A stretch of DNA of 64,000 nucleotides, taken from assembly GCF_900167455.1 (NCBI RefSeq), contig NZ_FUWJ01000015.1, positions 53,603-117,602 of the forward strand, given 5' to 3'. Positions 8,985 to 17,164 of the stretch are shown here, piece after piece. Within the stretch, counting starts at the first letter, position 1, and the number at the start of each line of letters is the position of its first letter. Under the pieces are notes generated by a model. That model ran no database searches, had not been told where the DNA came from, and saw only the letters and a program-made list of their open reading frames with translations. The stretch comes from Enhydrobacter aerosaccus (lineage in GTDB: Bacteria; Pseudomonadota; Alphaproteobacteria; Reyranellales; Reyranellaceae). A program made the position numbers and the translations under genes.

Positions 8985-9012
8985 CCTCGCGAGGCTCGCG
9001 AGCCTCGCGAGG
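8985..9012. repeat. Perfect 28-bp palindrome
   Basis: Two 14-base halves, CCTCGCGAGGCTCG and CGAGCCTCGCGAGG, form a perfect dyad with no spacer. A T8 run follows about 55 bp later (9064-9073 region). It lies in the long leader of the downstream MFS gene; its role is unknown. Confidence 0.6.
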
Positions 9013-9105
9013 AATGGCCTCCGATGCCGCAGGAGCAGCCTTTTACGCCGATCCTCGCGAGCCGGTTTTTTTTGAGTGAAGACCATTCCTGCCGGACCGC
9101 TCTTC

Positions 9106-9182
9106 CGGGACCGCGAGCTTCCGGCTCGCTCGAACGGTGTCGAGGGCGGCCGGGGAAGAGCGGGCTGGAAGCCCGCGGTCCA
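9106..9182. repeat. Palindromic repeat pair, family R6
   Basis: GGGACCGCGAGCTTCCGG at the left and GGAAGCCCGCGGTCC at the right form an inverted pair about 75 bp long. Members of the same family (core GGACCGCGGGCTTCCAGCCC) occur at 34203, 54604 and 59011. Confidence 0.65.
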
Positions 9183-9239
9183 GCAAGAGGGCGGGACATG
9201 GAACGGTGGCGGCGCGGCTGCGTTGTGCTGCAGCATCCG

Positions 9240-10670
9240 ATGGCCGCGCAAAGCACTCCTACCGATGTTCCGGCGCGGCTCGATCGCCTGCCCTGGAGCC
9301 CGTTCCATCGCCTGGTCGTGGCGGCGCTGGGCATCACCTGGATTCTCGACGGGCTCGAAGTCACCCTCGCGGGCTCGGTCGCGGCGGCCTTGCAGACCAG
9401 CCCGCGCCTGCATCTCACCGCCGAGCAGGTCGGCCTCACCGGCAGCGCCTATCTCGCCGGTGCGATCGTCGGCTCGCTGTTCTTCGGCCATCTCACCGAC
9501 CGGCTCGGGCGCAAGAAGCTGTTCAACGTCACGCTCGGCGTCTATCTGCTGGCGACGGCGGCCACCGCCTTCTCGTGGAACTTCGAAAGCTTCCTGGTTT
9601 TCCGCTTCCTCACCGGCGCGGGCATCGGCGGCGAGTATTCGGCCATCAACTCGGCGATCCAGGAACTGATCCCGGCGCGGCTGCGCGGCCGCACCGATCT
9701 CGCCATCAATGGCAGCTTCTGGATGGGCGCGGCGCTGGGCGCCTTGCTGTCGGTGCCGCTGCTCGATCCGGCGCTGTTCGCGCCCGATCTCGGCTGGCGT
9801 CTCGCCTTCGGCAGTGGTGCGGTGCTGGGGCTGTTCATCCTCTATCTGCGCCGCTTCCTGCCCGAGAGCCCGCGCTGGCTCATGCTCCACGGCCGCGCGG
9901 CGGAAGCCCGCAAGATCGTGGGCGAGATCGAGGAACGCGTCGTCGCCGGCACCGGCCAGCCCCTGCCGCCGGCGAAGGAGGGGCTGAGCATCGGCGCTCC
10001 GCACAAGGTGACGATGGGCTCCGTCGCGGCCACGCTGGTGCGGCGCTATCCCGGCCGCACGACGCTCGGCATCGTGCTGATGGCCTCGCAGGCCTTCATC
10101 TACAACGCGATCTTCTTCACCTACGCGCTGGTGCTCACCAAGTTCTACGGGCTGCCGGCGGATCGCGTCGGCCTGCACATCCTACCGTTCGCGCTCGGCA
10201 ACTTCCTGGGACCAGTCCTGCTCGGCCACTGGTTCGACACGTTCGGCCGCAAGCCGATGATCTGCATCACCTACAGTCTCGCCGGCCTGCTGCTGGGCGC
10301 GACCGCCTGGCTGTTCGATGCCGGGTTGCTCGACGCCACGCTGCAGACGGCGCTGTGGAGCATCGTCTTCTTCTTCGCCTCGGCGGCGGCGAGCGCTGCC
10401 TACCTCACCGTGGGCGAGAGTTTCCCGCTCGAGGTGCGGGCGCTCACCATCGCGCTGTTCTATGCCTTCGGGACCTTGATCGGCGGCGTCGGCGGGCCGT
10501 GGCTGTTCGGCGTGCTGATCCAGGGCGAGGGGCGGGCGGGCATCGTCACCGGCTACGCGCTGGGAGCGGCGCTGATGATCGCGGCGGCGCTGGTCGAGCT
10601 CAAGCTCGGCGTGAAGGCGGAAGGCAAGTCGCTCGAGGAAGTGGCGCCGCCGCTTTCGTCCGCGCCATAG
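9240..10670 (+). CDS. MFS transporter, sugar-porter / metabolite:H+ symporter type
   Basis: Inner-membrane transporter of about 476 residues with 12 predicted spans. Family marks include GSLFFGHLTDRLGRKKLF between spans 2 and 3, GAGIGGEYSAINSAIQE in span 4, LRGRTDLAINGSFW, and GHWFDTFGRKPMI in the second half. These match the branch that carries sugars and organic acids. I use the ATG at 9240 (MAAQSTPTDVPARLD) because the conserved DRLPWSPFH region follows at the usual distance. An ATG at 9198 is possible but is close to a repeat. The substrate cannot be assigned. It has no operon partner. Confidence 0.85.
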   Translation: MAAQSTPTDVPARLDRLPWSPFHRLVVAALGITWILDGLEVTLAGSVAAALQTSPRLHLTAEQVGLTGSAYLAGAIVGSLFFGHLTDRLGRKKLFNVTLGVYLLATAATAFSWNFESFLVFRFLTGAGIGGEYSAINSAIQELIPARLRGRTDLAINGSFWMGAALGALLSVPLLDPALFAPDLGWRLAFGSGAVLGLFILYLRRFLPESPRWLMLHGRAAEARKIVGEIEERVVAGTGQPLPPAKEGLSIGAPHKVTMGSVAATLVRRYPGRTTLGIVLMASQAFIYNAIFFTYALVLTKFYGLPADRVGLHILPFALGNFLGPVLLGHWFDTFGRKPMICITYSLAGLLLGATAWLFDAGLLDATLQTALWSIVFFFASAAASAAYLTVGESFPLEVRALTIALFYAFGTLIGGVGGPWLFGVLIQGEGRAGIVTGYALGAALMIAAALVELKLGVKAEGKSLEEVAPPLSSAP

Positions 10671-10726
10671 TTCCGCCCCGTCCAGTTCGCGATGCTGCAA
10701 CAGAATGCGATTAGGCTCAGCGTATC

Positions 10727-11551
10727 ATGTTCAGGATCGCGCAGATTTCCGATACGCATCTCAGCGACGAGAAGCCGTTCTTCGTCGACAATTTCGCCCG
10801 CGTCGGCGAGGCCCTGCGCCAGGACCGTCCCGACCTGGTGCTGAATTCCGGCGACATCACGCTCGACGGTGCGTCCAATGAAGCCGACATGGCGGCGGCG
10901 CGCCTGCTGCATGACGGTCTCGATCTGCCGATGCGCTTCCTGCCCGGCAATCACGATCTCGGTGACAGCCAGGATGCGCCGGATCACGGCGAGGGGCCGA
11001 TCGATGCGCTGCGCCGGCGTCGCTATGTCAGCTATTTCGGTCCCGACTGGTGGTGGTTCGACGTGCCGGGCTGGCGGGTGCTGGGGCTGAACGCGCAGCT
11101 TCTGGGCAGCGACCTGCCGGAGGCCGAGGAGCAGGAAGAAACCATCGTCGACGTCGCCGCCTCCGTCGGGTCACGCAGGCTGGCGCTGTTCCTGCACAAG
11201 CCGCTGTTCGACCGCACGGTCGACGAGAGCGAGATCACCGGCCGGTTCGTCAATCCGGTGCCGCGTCGCCTGCTGATGGCGAGCCTGGTGGGTGTGACGC
11301 CGGCGCTGATCTCCTGCGGCCATGTCCATCAGTACCGCGCCAGCGAGACCTTCGCGACGCGCCATGTCTGGGCCACCTCGACCGCCTTCGTCATCCCCGA
11401 CCACCGCCAACCACGCTACGGGCTGAAGGAGGTTGGCTATGTCGAGCATCGCCTGTATCCCGACGGCCGGCACGAAAGCGCCCTGGTGCGCGTGCCCGGC
11501 CTGCCGACGCTCGACATCGCGCACTTCCCGCAGGTCTACGGCCCGGTGTGA
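10727..11551 (+). CDS. Metallophosphoesterase (calcineurin-like, Icc/CpdA-like)
   Basis: Dinuclear metal phosphodiesterase of 274 residues. All calcineurin-like motifs are visible: QISDTHLS (residues 5-12), NSGDIT near residue 45, PGNHD near residue 75, and CGHVH near residue 200. A conserved His also occurs in the LFLHKPLF segment. The best relatives by motif are cyclic-nucleotide and phosphodiester hydrolases. It could turn over cAMP made by the class III cyclase at 52613, but that link is speculative. Stand-alone gene without signal peptide, so cytoplasmic. Confidence 0.8.
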   Translation: MFRIAQISDTHLSDEKPFFVDNFARVGEALRQDRPDLVLNSGDITLDGASNEADMAAARLLHDGLDLPMRFLPGNHDLGDSQDAPDHGEGPIDALRRRRYVSYFGPDWWWFDVPGWRVLGLNAQLLGSDLPEAEEQEETIVDVAASVGSRRLALFLHKPLFDRTVDESEITGRFVNPVPRRLLMASLVGVTPALISCGHVHQYRASETFATRHVWATSTAFVIPDHRQPRYGLKEVGYVEHRLYPDGRHESALVRVPGLPTLDIAHFPQVYGPV

Positions 11552-11572
11552 GCCACTCCCACTGCGACCTTC

Positions 11573-11748
11573 TCACCTCACCTCACCCCCAAGGGGGAGA
11601 GGAACATGAAGGCGAAGATGTACTGCCATCCTCTGTCCCCTTCTTCCTCCTCTCCCCCGCAAGGGGGAGAGGGTGGGTGAGGGGGCTCACGCCCGTCGCG
11701 TCCCCCTCACCTCGCCTCTCCCCCGCAGACGGGGGAGAGGAACATGAG
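11573..11748. repeat. Cluster of R1 palindromic repeats
   Basis: At least three CTCCCCC...GGGGGAGAG hairpins occur in a row, bounded by CACCTCACC at the left and interrupted by GGTGAGGGGGCTC. This is a longer, more reiterated version of the element at 8698 and is non-coding. Confidence 0.7.
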
Positions 11749-11803
11749 GAGGAGGGTGCTCTTTTCGACTCTCCTAAACTCGTCTCTCCGCCACGAAAGG
11801 CTG

Positions 11804-11950
11804 TGTCATCCCGAGGCGAAGCCGAGGGATCTCTGTCCGGCACCGGCGAGAGATCCCTCACTCGAGCGCGCGGGATACCGCGCGCGATTCGGGATGACAC
11901 CGTTGGCGAGGCGAGGCCATCGCGCGATGGGGGGTGACGCCGTTGGTGGC
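11804..11950. repeat. Interspersed repeat, family R2
   Basis: Starts GTCATCCCGAGGCGAAGCCG and its first module ends GATTCGGGATGAC, giving terminal inverted repeats (GTCATCCCGA / TCGGGATGAC). An internal hairpin GCGCGCGGGATACCGCGCGC is present. The similarity continues past it into a GCGATGGGGGGTGACG tail. The other copy is at 15581-15726. Confidence 0.7.
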
Positions 11951-11957
11951 GCGGCGG

Positions 11958-12683
11958 TTACGCCGGCACGGGGATGGCGCGCTGGTTGTACATCATCTTG
12001 CGGATGCGGGCCTGCTCCTCGGGCGGCAGCTTGGTGACGTCGACGGAGAGATCGCTGCCGACCGCCATGCCCTTCTGCACTGCCGGCCGCGCGCCCAGCT
12101 CCTCGAACCAGCGCTTGAAGTAGGGGAACTCCTCGATGTCCTGACCCTGGAACTTCCAGTTCACGGTCCACGGATAGCAGATCATGTCGGCGATCGTGTA
12201 CTGGTCGCCGGCGAGATAGCGGTGCTTGTGGAGCCGGTTGTTGAGCACGCCGTAGAGGCGGTTCACCTCGTCGGTGAAGCGCGTGATGGCATAGGTCTGG
12301 TCGCCATGCTGCTTCTGGTCGACGCGGCGGAAGTGGCCGCACTCGCCGCTCTTGGGCCCCTGGTTGGCCATCTGCCAGATCAGCCACTCGTTGACCTCGT
12401 AGCGGCTGCGGACGTCCTGCGGATAGAACTTCCCGGCCTTCTCGGCGATGTACATCATGATCGCGCCCGACTCGAAGATGACGATCGGCTTGCCGCCGTC
12501 CTTCGGTTCGGTGTCCACCATCACCGGCATGCGGTGATTGGGGTTCATCTCCAGGAACTCCTTCTTGAACTGGTCGCCCTGCTGGATGTTCACCGGCACG
12601 ATGCGATAGGGCATGCCGCATTCCTCGAGCAGGATGGTGACCTTCTTGCCGTTTGGCGTCGGCCAGTAATGCAGGTCGATCAT
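11958..12683 (-). CDS. Glutathione S-transferase, Ure2p-like (YfcG/YghU type)
   Basis: Likely a glutathione-dependent disulfide reductase or transferase in the cytoplasm. The thioredoxin-fold N-domain starts MIDLHYWPTPNGKKV with the Asn used by Ure2p-like GSTs instead of Ser/Tyr. NHRMPVMVD supplies the cis-Pro and IFESGAIMMYIAEK the gamma-glutamyl-binding Glu-Ser pair. The all-helical C-domain has the GDQYTIADMICYPW signature. The ATG at 12683 is chosen because it begins the conserved domain. Length is 241 residues, as expected. The gene is monocistronic and divergent from the EamA transporter. Confidence 0.9.
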   Translation of the reverse strand: MIDLHYWPTPNGKKVTILLEECGMPYRIVPVNIQQGDQFKKEFLEMNPNHRMPVMVDTEPKDGGKPIVIFESGAIMMYIAEKAGKFYPQDVRSRYEVNEWLIWQMANQGPKSGECGHFRRVDQKQHGDQTYAITRFTDEVNRLYGVLNNRLHKHRYLAGDQYTIADMICYPWTVNWKFQGQDIEEFPYFKRWFEELGARPAVQKGMAVGSDLSVDVTKLPPEEQARIRKMMYNQRAIPVPA

Positions 12684-12789
12684 GTGAGTCCTCCGTTCGG
12701 TTGGCCGGACCTTAGCGCAGTGTCCGCCTGACGGCACCGCACAGCTGCGTGTGTTGCAGTGCGATGACCCCTGTTGCACTGTGGGTTCG

Positions 12790-13668
12790 ATGAACAGTCC
12801 TGCCGCGCCGACCGGCCAGCGCATCCTGGCCGGTATCCTCTTCATGTGCGCGGCGGGGATGCTGTTTCCGGTCATGAGCGGCTTCGCCAAGTTCCTGGGC
12901 GCCGACTACAACAGCCTGCAGATCTCGTGGGCGCGCGCCTTCGGCCATATCGTCTTCATGCTGATGTTCTTCGTGCCGCGCTTCGGCGTGCGAATGCTGC
13001 GCACGCGCCGACCCGGCACCCAGCTCGCGCGCTCGGCGCTGCTGTTCGCCTCGAATGCCAGCAGCTTCCTGGCGTTGGTCTTCATCCCGCTCGCCAAGTC
13101 GGCCTCGATCACCAACATGGCGCCGCTGCTGGTGCTGCCATTGGCCTGGGCGATGCTGGGCGAGCGCACCAGCGTCCGGGGACTCACCGCGGTGATCGTG
13201 GGGTTCGTCGGCGTGCTGATCGTGATCCAGCCCGGCAGCGAGCTGTTCCACTGGGCCTCGGTCCTGCCGCTGCTGAGCGCGGCCTGCTACGCGCTCTACC
13301 AGGTGCTGACGCGGCGCATCGCCGGCATCGAGTCCCCGGAGACCTCGGCCATTTACAGCTCGGTCGTCGGCGGCTTCGGCATGTTCCTGGTGCTGCCCTT
13401 CGTGTGGAAGACGCCGCACACGGTGCGCGACATCTTCTTCTTCTGCAGCCTCGGCGTGCTGGGCGGCATGGGCCATTACTTCGTCGCCCGGGCGCTCGCC
13501 TATGCGCCCGCCAACATCGTGGCGCCGTTTCAGTACATGCAGCTGATCGGCTCGGTGATCGTCGGTTATCTCTTCTTCGGCGACTTCCCCAACCTGTGGG
13601 GCTGGATCGGCGCCGCCATCATCGTCGCCGCCGGCCTCTATACCGGCTGGCTGCAGACGCGGAAGTGA
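12790..13668 (+). CDS. DMT superfamily (EamA) transporter
   Basis: Inner-membrane carrier of 292 residues with ten predicted spans in two EamA repeats (about residues 12-140 and 155-285). The hinge regions SFLALVFIPLAKSASI and PANIVAPFQYMQLIGS are typical of this superfamily. The substrate is not predictable; relatives export metabolites or S-adenosylmethionine. I chose the ATG at 12790, which starts just before the first span. A divergent promoter region of about 105 bp is shared with the GST gene. Confidence 0.85.
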   Translation: MNSPAAPTGQRILAGILFMCAAGMLFPVMSGFAKFLGADYNSLQISWARAFGHIVFMLMFFVPRFGVRMLRTRRPGTQLARSALLFASNASSFLALVFIPLAKSASITNMAPLLVLPLAWAMLGERTSVRGLTAVIVGFVGVLIVIQPGSELFHWASVLPLLSAACYALYQVLTRRIAGIESPETSAIYSSVVGGFGMFLVLPFVWKTPHTVRDIFFFCSLGVLGGMGHYFVARALAYAPANIVAPFQYMQLIGSVIVGYLFFGDFPNLWGWIGAAIIVAAGLYTGWLQTRK

Positions 13669-13696
13669 CGACCGGCTGCGAGCGGACATGGTGCGT

Positions 13697-13801
13697 AGCG
13701 CCCCCTCACCCCGCCTCTCCCCCTCGCGGGGGAGAGGAGTCCGAGAGAGTGTCTCGCCCCTCATGTTCCTCTCCCCCTTGGGGGAGAGGCGAGGTGAGGG
13801 G
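13697..13801. repeat. Composite palindromic repeat, family R1
   Basis: Near-identical to the element at 8698-8801: CCCCTCACC and GGTGAGGGG ends, and the same two hairpins with a related spacer (GAGTCCGA shared). It fills the gap between two convergent genes. Confidence 0.8.
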
Positions 13802-13810
13802 GCCGCGCCG

Positions 13811-15427
13811 TTAGCCCGCCGTCACCGGCGAGAAGTCGACGTACCAGCTCTTGGGGTGGACGTAGCCCTTCACCTTGCTCGAGATGGCGTTGGGCCATAC
13901 GTCGTGGACGAACCACACGAACACCGCGTCGTCGACCATCTTGGTGTTGATCTTCGCCAGCACCTTGTCGAGCGCGGCCGGGTCGGCCGTCTCGCGCGCC
14001 TCCTTGGCCAGCGCGTCGAAGCCGGGATCGTTGATGTAGCCCCAGTTCGAGCCCTTGGGCGGGATCTGCGCGCTATCGACGAAGCGCATGAAGGCATTGT
14101 GCGGATCCATCGTGTTCCAGCTCACATTGATGGCCGTGAACGGTGCGCCCTCCGCCGACTTGGCGCCCTTGCGCATCAGGTTCAGCAGCGCGTTCCAGTC
14201 CAGTACCTGGAAGTCGAGATCGATGCCGACCTCGGCGAACTGCTGCTGGATGAACTCGTTCATGATCAGCGGGTACATCTGGCCGGAGCCCGAGGTCGAG
14301 ATCGCGACCTTCATCTTCAGCCGCTTGTCCTTGAGATTGTAGCCAGCCTCGGCCAGCAGCTTCTTGGCCTGCTCGGGATCGTACTTGATCTTGAAGCTGG
14401 GGTTGCCGAACCACGGATGATCGGGCGGCACGCAGCCGACGGCCGGCACGGCGAGCCCGTTCAGCAGCTTCACCAGCGCATCGCGATCGACGGCGAGGTT
14501 CATCGCCTTACGCACGCGGATATCCGCGGTCGGCGCCCCCGGCAGCATGCTGAGCGTGTAGGGCCACATGTGCGGGATGGCGTTGGTCTCGATCTTGACA
14601 CCGCCGGCGCGCAGCTTGTCGAGCGAGTCGGGGGCGGGGGCCTCGATCCAGTCGACCTGGCCCGACAGCAGCGCCGCCGTGCGCGTCGACACGTCGGGCA
14701 CCGGCAGCAGCACCAGCCGCTCGCTCTTGGGGATGCGGTCCTTGTTCCAGTAGTCGGTGTTGCGTTCGAGCTCGGCGCGCTCGCGCGGCGTCCACGCCTT
14801 CATCTTCCACGGTCCGGTGCCGGAGGGCGACTTGCGGTAGGCCAGCCAGTCGCGGCCGACCTTCTCGAAGTTGGCCGGGCTTGCCAGGGTGAAGCGGTTG
14901 AGCAGCGCCGGCAGCAGCGTGTACTCGCCGTCGGTCTGCAGCTCGACCTTGTACTCGTCGAGCTTGCGATAACCCGTGATCGGCCAGACCGCCGCGATCA
15001 GGATGCCGCGACCCATGCGGTCGAAGGCGGGCGACTTCTCGTCGAACACGCGGTCGAGGTTGAAGACCACGGCATCGGCGTTGAAGGTCGAGCCGTCGTG
15101 GAACTTCACGCCCTGGCGTAGCTCGAAGATCCACTTGCTGGGATCGGCGGGATCCTGCTTCCAGCTGGTGGCGAGGCCGGGCACCAGCTTGGCCGGCTCG
15201 GTCGCCGACGAGAGGTCCCACATCACCAGCGGGTCGTAGAGCGTGTAGCCCATGAAGCGGATGCCCTCGGTGCCCTGGTCGGGCGCGCCGTCGGTGACCG
15301 GAATGTCGGCCAGCGTCATGGCGATGCGCAGCGTCGAGGGCTGTTGCGCCGCGGCCGGACGCAGGAACGCCGAACCGGCGAAGGGAAGGGCGGTGCTGCC
15401 GAGCAGGGCAGCGCGACGCGTTATCAT
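13811..15427 (-). CDS. ABC transporter substrate-binding protein, family 5 (peptide/nickel/opine type)
   Basis: Periplasmic receptor of 538 residues. MITRRAALLGSTALPF gives a twin-Arg-like signal peptide that should be cleaved near PAAAQQ at about residue 28. The mature protein shows family-5 landmarks: LVPGLATSWKQDPADP, WIFELRQGVKFHDGS and ADAVVFNLDRV (about residues 85-140). No permease or ATPase genes are adjacent, so it must work with a system elsewhere. Its position next to two amidases and a carbamoylase suggests uptake of an amide or peptide-like substrate; this is inference. The start is set by the signal peptide. Confidence 0.9.
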   Translation of the reverse strand: MITRRAALLGSTALPFAGSAFLRPAAAQQPSTLRIAMTLADIPVTDGAPDQGTEGIRFMGYTLYDPLVMWDLSSATEPAKLVPGLATSWKQDPADPSKWIFELRQGVKFHDGSTFNADAVVFNLDRVFDEKSPAFDRMGRGILIAAVWPITGYRKLDEYKVELQTDGEYTLLPALLNRFTLASPANFEKVGRDWLAYRKSPSGTGPWKMKAWTPRERAELERNTDYWNKDRIPKSERLVLLPVPDVSTRTAALLSGQVDWIEAPAPDSLDKLRAGGVKIETNAIPHMWPYTLSMLPGAPTADIRVRKAMNLAVDRDALVKLLNGLAVPAVGCVPPDHPWFGNPSFKIKYDPEQAKKLLAEAGYNLKDKRLKMKVAISTSGSGQMYPLIMNEFIQQQFAEVGIDLDFQVLDWNALLNLMRKGAKSAEGAPFTAINVSWNTMDPHNAFMRFVDSAQIPPKGSNWGYINDPGFDALAKEARETADPAALDKVLAKINTKMVDDAVFVWFVHDVWPNAISSKVKGYVHPKSWYVDFSPVTAG

Positions 15428-15490
15428 CGGGAAACCTCCATCGTTCCGCGCGACGAAGCACGAAGCGAGCCATCGTCGACGCATCGGCGG

Positions 15491-15537
15491 CCATCCCCCT
15501 CACCCCGCCTCTCCCCCAAGGGGGAGAGGAGCCCGAG
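15491..15537. repeat. Half copy of repeat R1
   Basis: CCCCTCACCCCGCCTCTCCC followed by the AAGGGGGAGAGGAG arm: one hairpin of the R1 element without the second module. Confidence 0.65.
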
Positions 15538-15580
15538 AGAGTATCGCGGCGTCATGCCGACAAAGGCGGAAAGTAGATGT

Positions 15581-15726
15581 GTCATCCCGAGGCGTAGCCG
15601 AGGGATCTCCAAGACAGCACAGAGATCCCTCACTTGAGCGCGCGGGATACCGCGCGCGATTCGGGATGACACCGCTGGTTGGGCGAGGACATCGTGCGCG
15701 ATGCGGGACGACATCGTTGGCGGGGC
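15581..15726. repeat. Interspersed repeat, family R2
   Basis: Second copy of the element at 11804-11950. It has the same GTCATCCCGAGGCG start, GAGATCCCTCACTTGAGCGC centre, GGGATGAC end and related tail. Together with the R1 half-copy it fills most of the 456-bp gap before the amidase genes. Confidence 0.7.
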
Positions 15727-15848
15727 GAGGTCGATGGCAGCGTCGTCGTCCCGGCACGGGCGATCGTGTTGTTGCGCCACAAGGCAAGGTGAAGAGCCTC
15801 ATTGCTGCCATGCGATCGCTGCGCGAACGAAGAAGTGGCCCGTCGAAA

Positions 15849-15883
15849 GACAGGCACAATTCTTGCTGATTTGATCGCCTGTC
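15849..15883 (+). promoter_or_regulatory. Inverted repeat abutting the amidase start codon
   Basis: GACAGGC (15849-15855) and GCCTGTC (15877-15883) form a perfect 7-bp inverted repeat with a 21-nt spacer, ending at the base before the ATG. It could be an operator or an mRNA hairpin that limits ribosome access. No Shine-Dalgarno is otherwise visible. Confidence 0.35.
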
Positions 15884-17164
15884 ATGTCCGCACCCAATAC
15901 GCTTACTGCCACGGAAATCGCGCGGCAGATCGATGCCGGAACGCTCTCGGCCGAGGCCGTCCTCCGCGCCCATCTCGACCGTATCGACCAGCGGGACGCC
16001 GATGTCCTCGCCTGGTCGCACCTGGCCCGCGACGCGGCCCTGGAGAAGGCGAAGGCGCTCGATCGCGGGCCGCGCAAGGGCCTGCTGCACGGCGTGCCGA
16101 TGGGCGTGAAGGACATCATCGATTCCTACGATCAGCCCACCGGCTACGGCTCGCCGATCTACAAGACGCACCAGCCTCTGGCCGATGCCGCGACCGTGGC
16201 GCTGGCCCGCGATGCCGGGGCGATCCTGCTCGGCAAGACGGTGACGACGGAATTCGCCAACCGCTTTCCCGGCCCGACCCGCAACCCGCACAATCCGGCC
16301 CATACGCCAGGTGGATCGTCCTCGGGCTCCGCTGCTGCCGTGGCCGACTATCAGGTGACGTTGGCCACTGGCACGCAAACGGGCGGATCGGTGATTCGTC
16401 CTGCCGCTTTCTGCGGCATCGTCGGCTACAAGCCGACCTACGGTCACTTCCCGACCGCCGGCATGAAAGCCAACACCGAGTGGCTCGACACGATCGGCGC
16501 CTATGCTCGCAGTCTCGATGATATCGCGCTGTTCCGCGCCGCGCTGATGGCGATCCCCTATCGGCCGATCGAAGCGCCACTCTCGCCGCCGCGCATCGCC
16601 GTCTGCTACACGCATCACAAGGCCGAGCTGTCGCCAGAAGGACGGGCCGCGGTCGAGAGCGCGGCGGCGGCGCTCGCCAAGGCCGGCGCCAAGGTCACCG
16701 AGATCGATCTGCCGGCGCCGGTCAGCGACATGACCGCAGGGCAGAAGACGCTGTCGGCCTTCGATGGCCCGCGCGCCCATGCCGACGAGGCGCGGCGCTT
16801 CCAAGATCTGCTGAGCAAGAGCCTGCGCGAGGACAAGCTCGCAGCCGGCGCCAAGATCGACCATACCGCCTGGACCGCGGCGCGGCGACTGGGCGAGCAC
16901 GGCCGCGCGGCCGTCGATGCGCTGTTCGACGATATCGACGTGATCCTGACCGCGCCGGCACCCGGCGAGGCGCCGGTGGGGCTGGGCTTCACCGGCCACG
17001 CCACCTTCAACCTGCTGTGGACCTATCTCTGGATGCCGTGCGTCACGCTTCCCTTCACGCGCGGGCCCAATGGCCTGCCCGTCGGTATCCAGCTCGTCGG
17101 CCGCCAGCACGAGGATGCGCGCCTGCTCGACCTTGCCGCCTGGGTGCAGGGAGCGCTGCGATGA
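15884..17164 (+). CDS. Amidase (amidase-signature family), first of a tandem pair
   Basis: Serine amidohydrolase of 426 residues. The Ser-cisSer-Lys triad is in place: GVKDIIDS (catalytic Lys near residue 75), GGSSSGSAAAVA (cis-Ser) and TQTGGSVIRPAAFCG (nucleophile Ser near residue 168). It hydrolyses an amide or carbamate; the exact substrate is unknown. Its stop overlaps the next amidase start (ATGA), so the two are co-translated. The context of a carbamoylase and a peptide-type receptor suggests catabolism of a nitrogenous amide. Confidence 0.9.
   Translation: MSAPNTLTATEIARQIDAGTLSAEAVLRAHLDRIDQRDADVLAWSHLARDAALEKAKALDRGPRKGLLHGVPMGVKDIIDSYDQPTGYGSPIYKTHQPLADAATVALARDAGAILLGKTVTTEFANRFPGPTRNPHNPAHTPGGSSSGSAAAVADYQVTLATGTQTGGSVIRPAAFCGIVGYKPTYGHFPTAGMKANTEWLDTIGAYARSLDDIALFRAALMAIPYRPIEAPLSPPRIAVCYTHHKAELSPEGRAAVESAAAALAKAGAKVTEIDLPAPVSDMTAGQKTLSAFDGPRAHADEARRFQDLLSKSLREDKLAAGAKIDHTAWTAARRLGEHGRAAVDALFDDIDVILTAPAPGEAPVGLGFTGHATFNLLWTYLWMPCVTLPFTRGPNGLPVGIQLVGRQHEDARLLDLAAWVQGALR

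Noticed and set aside
9060..9075. Intrinsic terminator at the T8 run
   Set aside because: No gene on the plus strand ends nearby, so nothing would need terminating; kept only as an attenuator idea.
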